A stretch of 39,652 bases of DNA from Alphaproteobacteria bacterium (GTDB lineage: Bacteria > Pseudomonadota > Alphaproteobacteria > Rhizobiales > BM303), in assembly GCA_024275895.1 (NCBI GenBank), contig JAJRYE010000137.1, positions 1-39,652 of the forward strand, written 5' to 3'. Under the pieces are notes generated by a model. That model made no database searches, was not told the origin of the DNA, and saw nothing but the letters and a program-made list of their open reading frames with translations. The position numbers and the translations under genes are program-made. Within the stretch, counting starts at the first letter, position 1. The number at the start of each line of letters is the position of its first letter. This document shows, piece by piece, positions 37,353 through 39,652 of this stretch.

Positions 37353-37970
37353 TCAGGCCTCCCCGTTCTGATCGGTTTGAGCCTCAAGCGTGGGGACGGG
37401 TTGTTCACCCTCCCACGGGCTCAAAGCATCAAATGAACGAAATTCCTGAACCAGTTCAACCGGCTCGTAAATCACCCGTTTTTGCTCATCATCATAGCGC
37501 ACTTCGTTAAAGCCGGTGAGCGGGAAATCCTTGCGCAGCGGATGCCCCTCAAAGCCATAATCGGTAAGAATGCGGCGCAAATCGTCATTGCCGGCAAAAA
37601 TCACCCCTAAAAGGTCATAGGTCTCGCGCTCATACCACATGGCAGAAGCAAAAAGCCCGGTGACGCTGGGGACAATGCCATCCTCAGCAACGCGCAATTT
37701 CACCCGCACCCGCAGATTCTGCGTCATGGACAACAGATGATAAACCACCTCCAGCCGCCTTTTGCGCTCCGGGTAATCAACGCCGCAAATATCAACCAGA
37801 ACCGTAAAGGCGCAACGCGCGTCATCCCGCAGGAACTTCAACACCCGGACCACATGTTCGGGCACCGCAACCAGGCTGAGCTCGCCATTTTCAAGCACGG
37901 CCTCGGCGATTTCCTGCTCCAGGCTGAGCCCGATATGGTCTTTCAGTTCGTTCAGGGCTTCAAAATCCAT
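37353..37970 (-). CDS. nuoC: NADH-quinone oxidoreductase subunit C
   Basis: NuoC (30-kDa subunit) is a 205-residue structural protein of the peripheral arm. It shows the family signature [38 protein letters not shown] (positions about 124-161, named here by its core LLGVIF and [10 protein letters not shown]). The C-terminal tail after residue 185 is short and variable. It lies between nuoB (29-base gap) and nuoD (three-base gap). Confidence 0.97.
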   Translation of the reverse strand: MDFEALNELKDHIGLSLEQEIAEAVLENGELSLVAVPEHVVRVLKFLRDDARCAFTVLVDICGVDYPERKRRLEVVYHLLSMTQNLRVRVKLRVAEDGIVPSVTGLFASAMWYERETYDLLGVIFAGNDDLRRILTDYGFEGHPLRKDFPLTGFNEVRYDDEQKRVIYEPVELVQEFRSFDALSPWEGEQPVPTLEAQTDQNGEA

Positions 37971-37999
37971 GGTTTTTCTCTTGAGCCAGCCTTGTTAAA

Positions 38000-38548
38000 T
38001 TATCTTTCCAGCGTACCGGTGCGCCGTATCTTTTTCTGCAATTGCAAAACGCCGTAAACCAGCGCTTCGGCCGTCGGCGGGCAGCCGGGAACATAAACAT
38101 CAACCGGCATTATCCGGTCACAGCCGCGCACTACCGAATAGGAGTAATGATAGTAACCGCCGCCATTGGCGCAGCTTCCCATTGAAATCACATAGCGCGG
38201 TTCGGGCATCTGGTCATAAAGCTTGCGCAGCGCCGGGGCCATCTTGTTGGTCAGGGTGCCGGCAACGATGATGACATCCGCCTGGCGCGGGCTGGCGCGC
38301 GGCGCAAAACCAAAGCGTTCCAGATCGTAACGCGGCATTGCCGCCTGAATCATCTCCACCGCGCAGCAGGCCAAACCGAATGTCAGCCACATCAGCGAGC
38401 CGGTGCGCGACCAGGTTATCAATTCGTCCATCGAAGTGACGACAAAACCGCGATCCGCCAGCTCGTTGGAAATGCCGGCGTAAAACGCATCATCCCCCGG
38501 GGGCACAAGACCGGTCGGGGTAATCAGAGACTTGCCGTTTAATCCCAT
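38000..38548 (-). CDS. nuoB: NADH-quinone oxidoreductase subunit B
   Basis: NuoB holds cluster N2, the last electron carrier before quinone. From the ATG at 38548 it has 182 residues with all four ligands: the tandem pair C61-C62 (LACCAVEM), C126 ([10 protein letters not shown]) and C156 ([11 protein letters not shown]). The start overlaps the nuoA stop by ten bases, and AAGGGGG lies nine bases upstream; a version reaching 38569 would run further into nuoA and is less likely. N-terminal residues 1-25 are variable, as in relatives. Confidence 0.97.
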   Translation of the reverse strand: MGLNGKSLITPTGLVPPGDDAFYAGISNELADRGFVVTSMDELITWSRTGSLMWLTFGLACCAVEMIQAAMPRYDLERFGFAPRASPRQADVIIVAGTLTNKMAPALRKLYDQMPEPRYVISMGSCANGGGYYHYSYSVVRGCDRIMPVDVYVPGCPPTAEALVYGVLQLQKKIRRTGTLER

Positions 38549-38904
38549 TCCAGAGCCCCCTTGCGCCACTCATAGACAAATCCGACCGTAAGGATGCCTA
38601 AAAACGCCATCATCGACCAGAAACCGAATACGCCGATATCCTTCAGGGTGATGGCCCATGGGAAAAGAAAGGCAACCTCAAGATCAAAGATGACGAACAA
38701 AATCGCGACCAGGTAGAACCGCACGTCAAATTTCATCCGTGCATCATCAAACGGATCGAAGCCGCATTCATAGGTCGAAACCTTGGCTGCATCCGGCTTT
38801 CTGACAGCGATAATCATCGCCGAGGCCAGCAGTGCGATCCCGATCACGAGGGCAATCCCGATGAAAATGATTACCGGCAAGTAATCCATCAGCAGGTTTT
38901 GCAT
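38539..38904 (-). CDS. nuoA: NADH-quinone oxidoreductase subunit A
   Basis: NuoA (ND3) is a 121-residue protein with three transmembrane helices. The loop between the first two contains the family signature [21 protein letters not shown], of which the cysteine is the residue that is exposed in the deactive state of the mitochondrial enzyme. AGAGG lies six bases before the ATG. It is the first gene of the nuo operon, with 173 bases separating it from queA upstream on the same strand. Confidence 0.97.
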   Translation of the reverse strand: MQNLLMDYLPVIIFIGIALVIGIALLASAMIIAVRKPDAAKVSTYECGFDPFDDARMKFDVRFYLVAILFVIFDLEVAFLFPWAITLKDIGVFGFWSMMAFLGILTVGFVYEWRKGALEWD

Positions 38905-38965
38905 GGCAACCTCTTTTTTGATGTTCCCCCTGCCCCGCTCTGTGCGAAACAGATACCGCTAAATG

Positions 38966-38992
38966 ATTAAAGCACCGGCACGACTCGCGCAA
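38966..38992 (-). promoter_or_regulatory. candidate nuo operon promoter
   Basis: Read leftward, TTGCGCG (38992-38986) and GCTTTAAT (38973-38966), 12 bases apart, approximate the Caulobacter-type TTGACGS and GCTANAWC elements. This would give a leader of about 55 bases before nuoA. The rest of the 173-base gap holds a GCCCGT/ACGGGC stem (39037-39042 with 39071-39076) just after queA, without a T-run on the coding strand. Confidence 0.35.
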
Positions 38993-39077
38993 GCTTTTCC
39001 CATACCTCCGGAGCTATATTTTCACTTTTATTTTTCGCCCGTCTATTGGCCGGATTTTTATTGTAAAAACACGGGCT

Positions 39078-39652
39078 TCACAGCTCAAGAAGACAGGCGT
39101 CGCCATAGGAATAAAAGCGGTATTGGCGCGCTATGGCGTGAGCATATGCCGCCTTCATGCGCTCCAGTCCGGAAAAGGCGCTGACCAGCATGAAAAGCGT
39201 TGAACGCGGCAGGTGAAAATTGGTGAGCAGCACATCCACCGCCTTGAATTTATAACCCGGCGTGATGAAAATATCGGTCTCGCCCTTGAAAGGATGAATA
39301 CGCCCTGACGCATCCGCCGCGCTTTCAATCAGGCGTAGCGCCGTGGTGCCGACACAGACGATGCGCCCGCCATCTTCGCGCACTTTATTGAGATTGGCCG
39401 CCGTTTGCTCCGTGACCTCGCCCCATTCCGCATGCATTTTATGCTCCCCGGTCTGCGCCGCCTTGACAGGCAAAAAAGTGCCCGCCCCGACATGCAGGGT
39501 CACAAACTCTTTAAGAACCCCGCGCGCCCCAAGGGCAGCAAACAATTCATCGGTAAAATGCAGCCCCGCCGTGGGCGCCGCCACGGCCCCGTCCTTGCGG
39601 GCGTAAATGGTCTGGTAATCGCTCACATCGCGCAAATCGGCCGCCCGCCGCG
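39078..39652 (-). CDS. queA: S-adenosylmethionine:tRNA ribosyltransferase-isomerase, C-terminal part (runs off the right edge)
   Basis: QueA transfers and isomerises the ribosyl moiety of S-adenosylmethionine onto preQ1-modified tRNA, forming epoxyqueuosine. The window contains the last 191 or so codons; the frame is open to base 39652, so the start lies outside. Family motifs are [20 protein letters not shown] followed by [13 protein letters not shown], and the C-terminal [17 protein letters not shown] with the usual ending [14 protein letters not shown]. It is on the same strand as the nuo operon, but the 173-base gap with a promoter candidate suggests a separate unit. Confidence 0.96.
   Translation of the reverse strand, partial: RRAADLRDVSDYQTIYARKDGAVAAPTAGLHFTDELFAALGARGVLKEFVTLHVGAGTFLPVKAAQTGEHKMHAEWGEVTEQTAANLNKVREDGGRIVCVGTTALRLIESAADASGRIHPFKGETDIFITPGYKFKAVDVLLTNFHLPRSTLFMLVSAFSGLERMKAAYAHAIARQYRFYSYGDACLLEL

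Overview
The window looks like chromosomal DNA of an alphaproteobacterium. The evidence is gene content and order: a full nuoA-N cluster with separate nuoC and nuoD and with birA, an RNase J gene and a methylmalonyl-CoA epimerase gene behind nuoN; a pyruvate dehydrogenase cluster whose E1-beta carries its own lipoyl domain; ftsB next to pdhA; a zinc-ribbon homologue of mitochondrial complex I NDUFS6; and a topA-rnr-nudix series. The base composition is moderately GC-rich, so long antisense reading frames are common and were discounted. Genus cannot be set from this sequence alone. No tRNA, rRNA, CRISPR array, integrase or classical transposase was seen.

Layout. 1-1.2 kb: the 5' part of an MFS transporter and a small unknown gene, both leftward. 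1.3-7.1 kb, rightward: topA, rnr, nudix hydrolase. 7.1-8.5 kb, leftward: a START-domain COQ10/RatA protein and lipA. 8.6-9.7 kb: a rightward acyltransferase-3 gene. 9.7-17.4 kb, leftward: tpiA, ftsB, pdhA, pdhB, pdhC, a small GIY-YIG gene, lpdA, glsB-like, pentapeptide-repeat protein. 17.6-21.1 kb, rightward: NDUFS6-like zinc protein, FAD monooxygenase, and a secreted cysteine-rich repeat protein interrupted by one in-frame UGA. 21.2-38.9 kb, leftward: nuoA to nuoN, birA, rnj, mce, probably one long operon. The right edge holds the 3' part of queA.

How the genes fit together. Most of the window is central energy metabolism. Triosephosphate isomerase and pyruvate dehydrogenase feed acetyl-CoA and NADH forward, LipA makes the lipoyl cofactor that PdhB and PdhC need, and complex I oxidises the NADH. 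The NDUFS6-like protein is a plausible accessory subunit of that complex, and the COQ10-like protein a plausible quinone-binding partner. BirA, RNase J and methylmalonyl-CoA epimerase ride at the end of the nuo operon.

The least ordinary parts are four. (1) A secreted protein has tandem eight-cysteine repeats, and a UGA codon falls exactly on a conserved cysteine position while the frame stays open for about 240 more codons with the same repeats. Its start codon also lies in the loop of a perfect 9-bp hairpin. (2) A family of about 28-bp palindromic repeats brackets a GIY-YIG gene placed between pdhC and lpdA, and a second inverted pair of the same repeat is read in frame inside the PdhC linker. 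A different palindrome-like insert may sit inside BirA. (3) NuoE carries a tandem acidic 10-residue repeat joined to a helix-hairpin-helix-like tail. (4) A long stem-loop abuts the RNase J stop codon.
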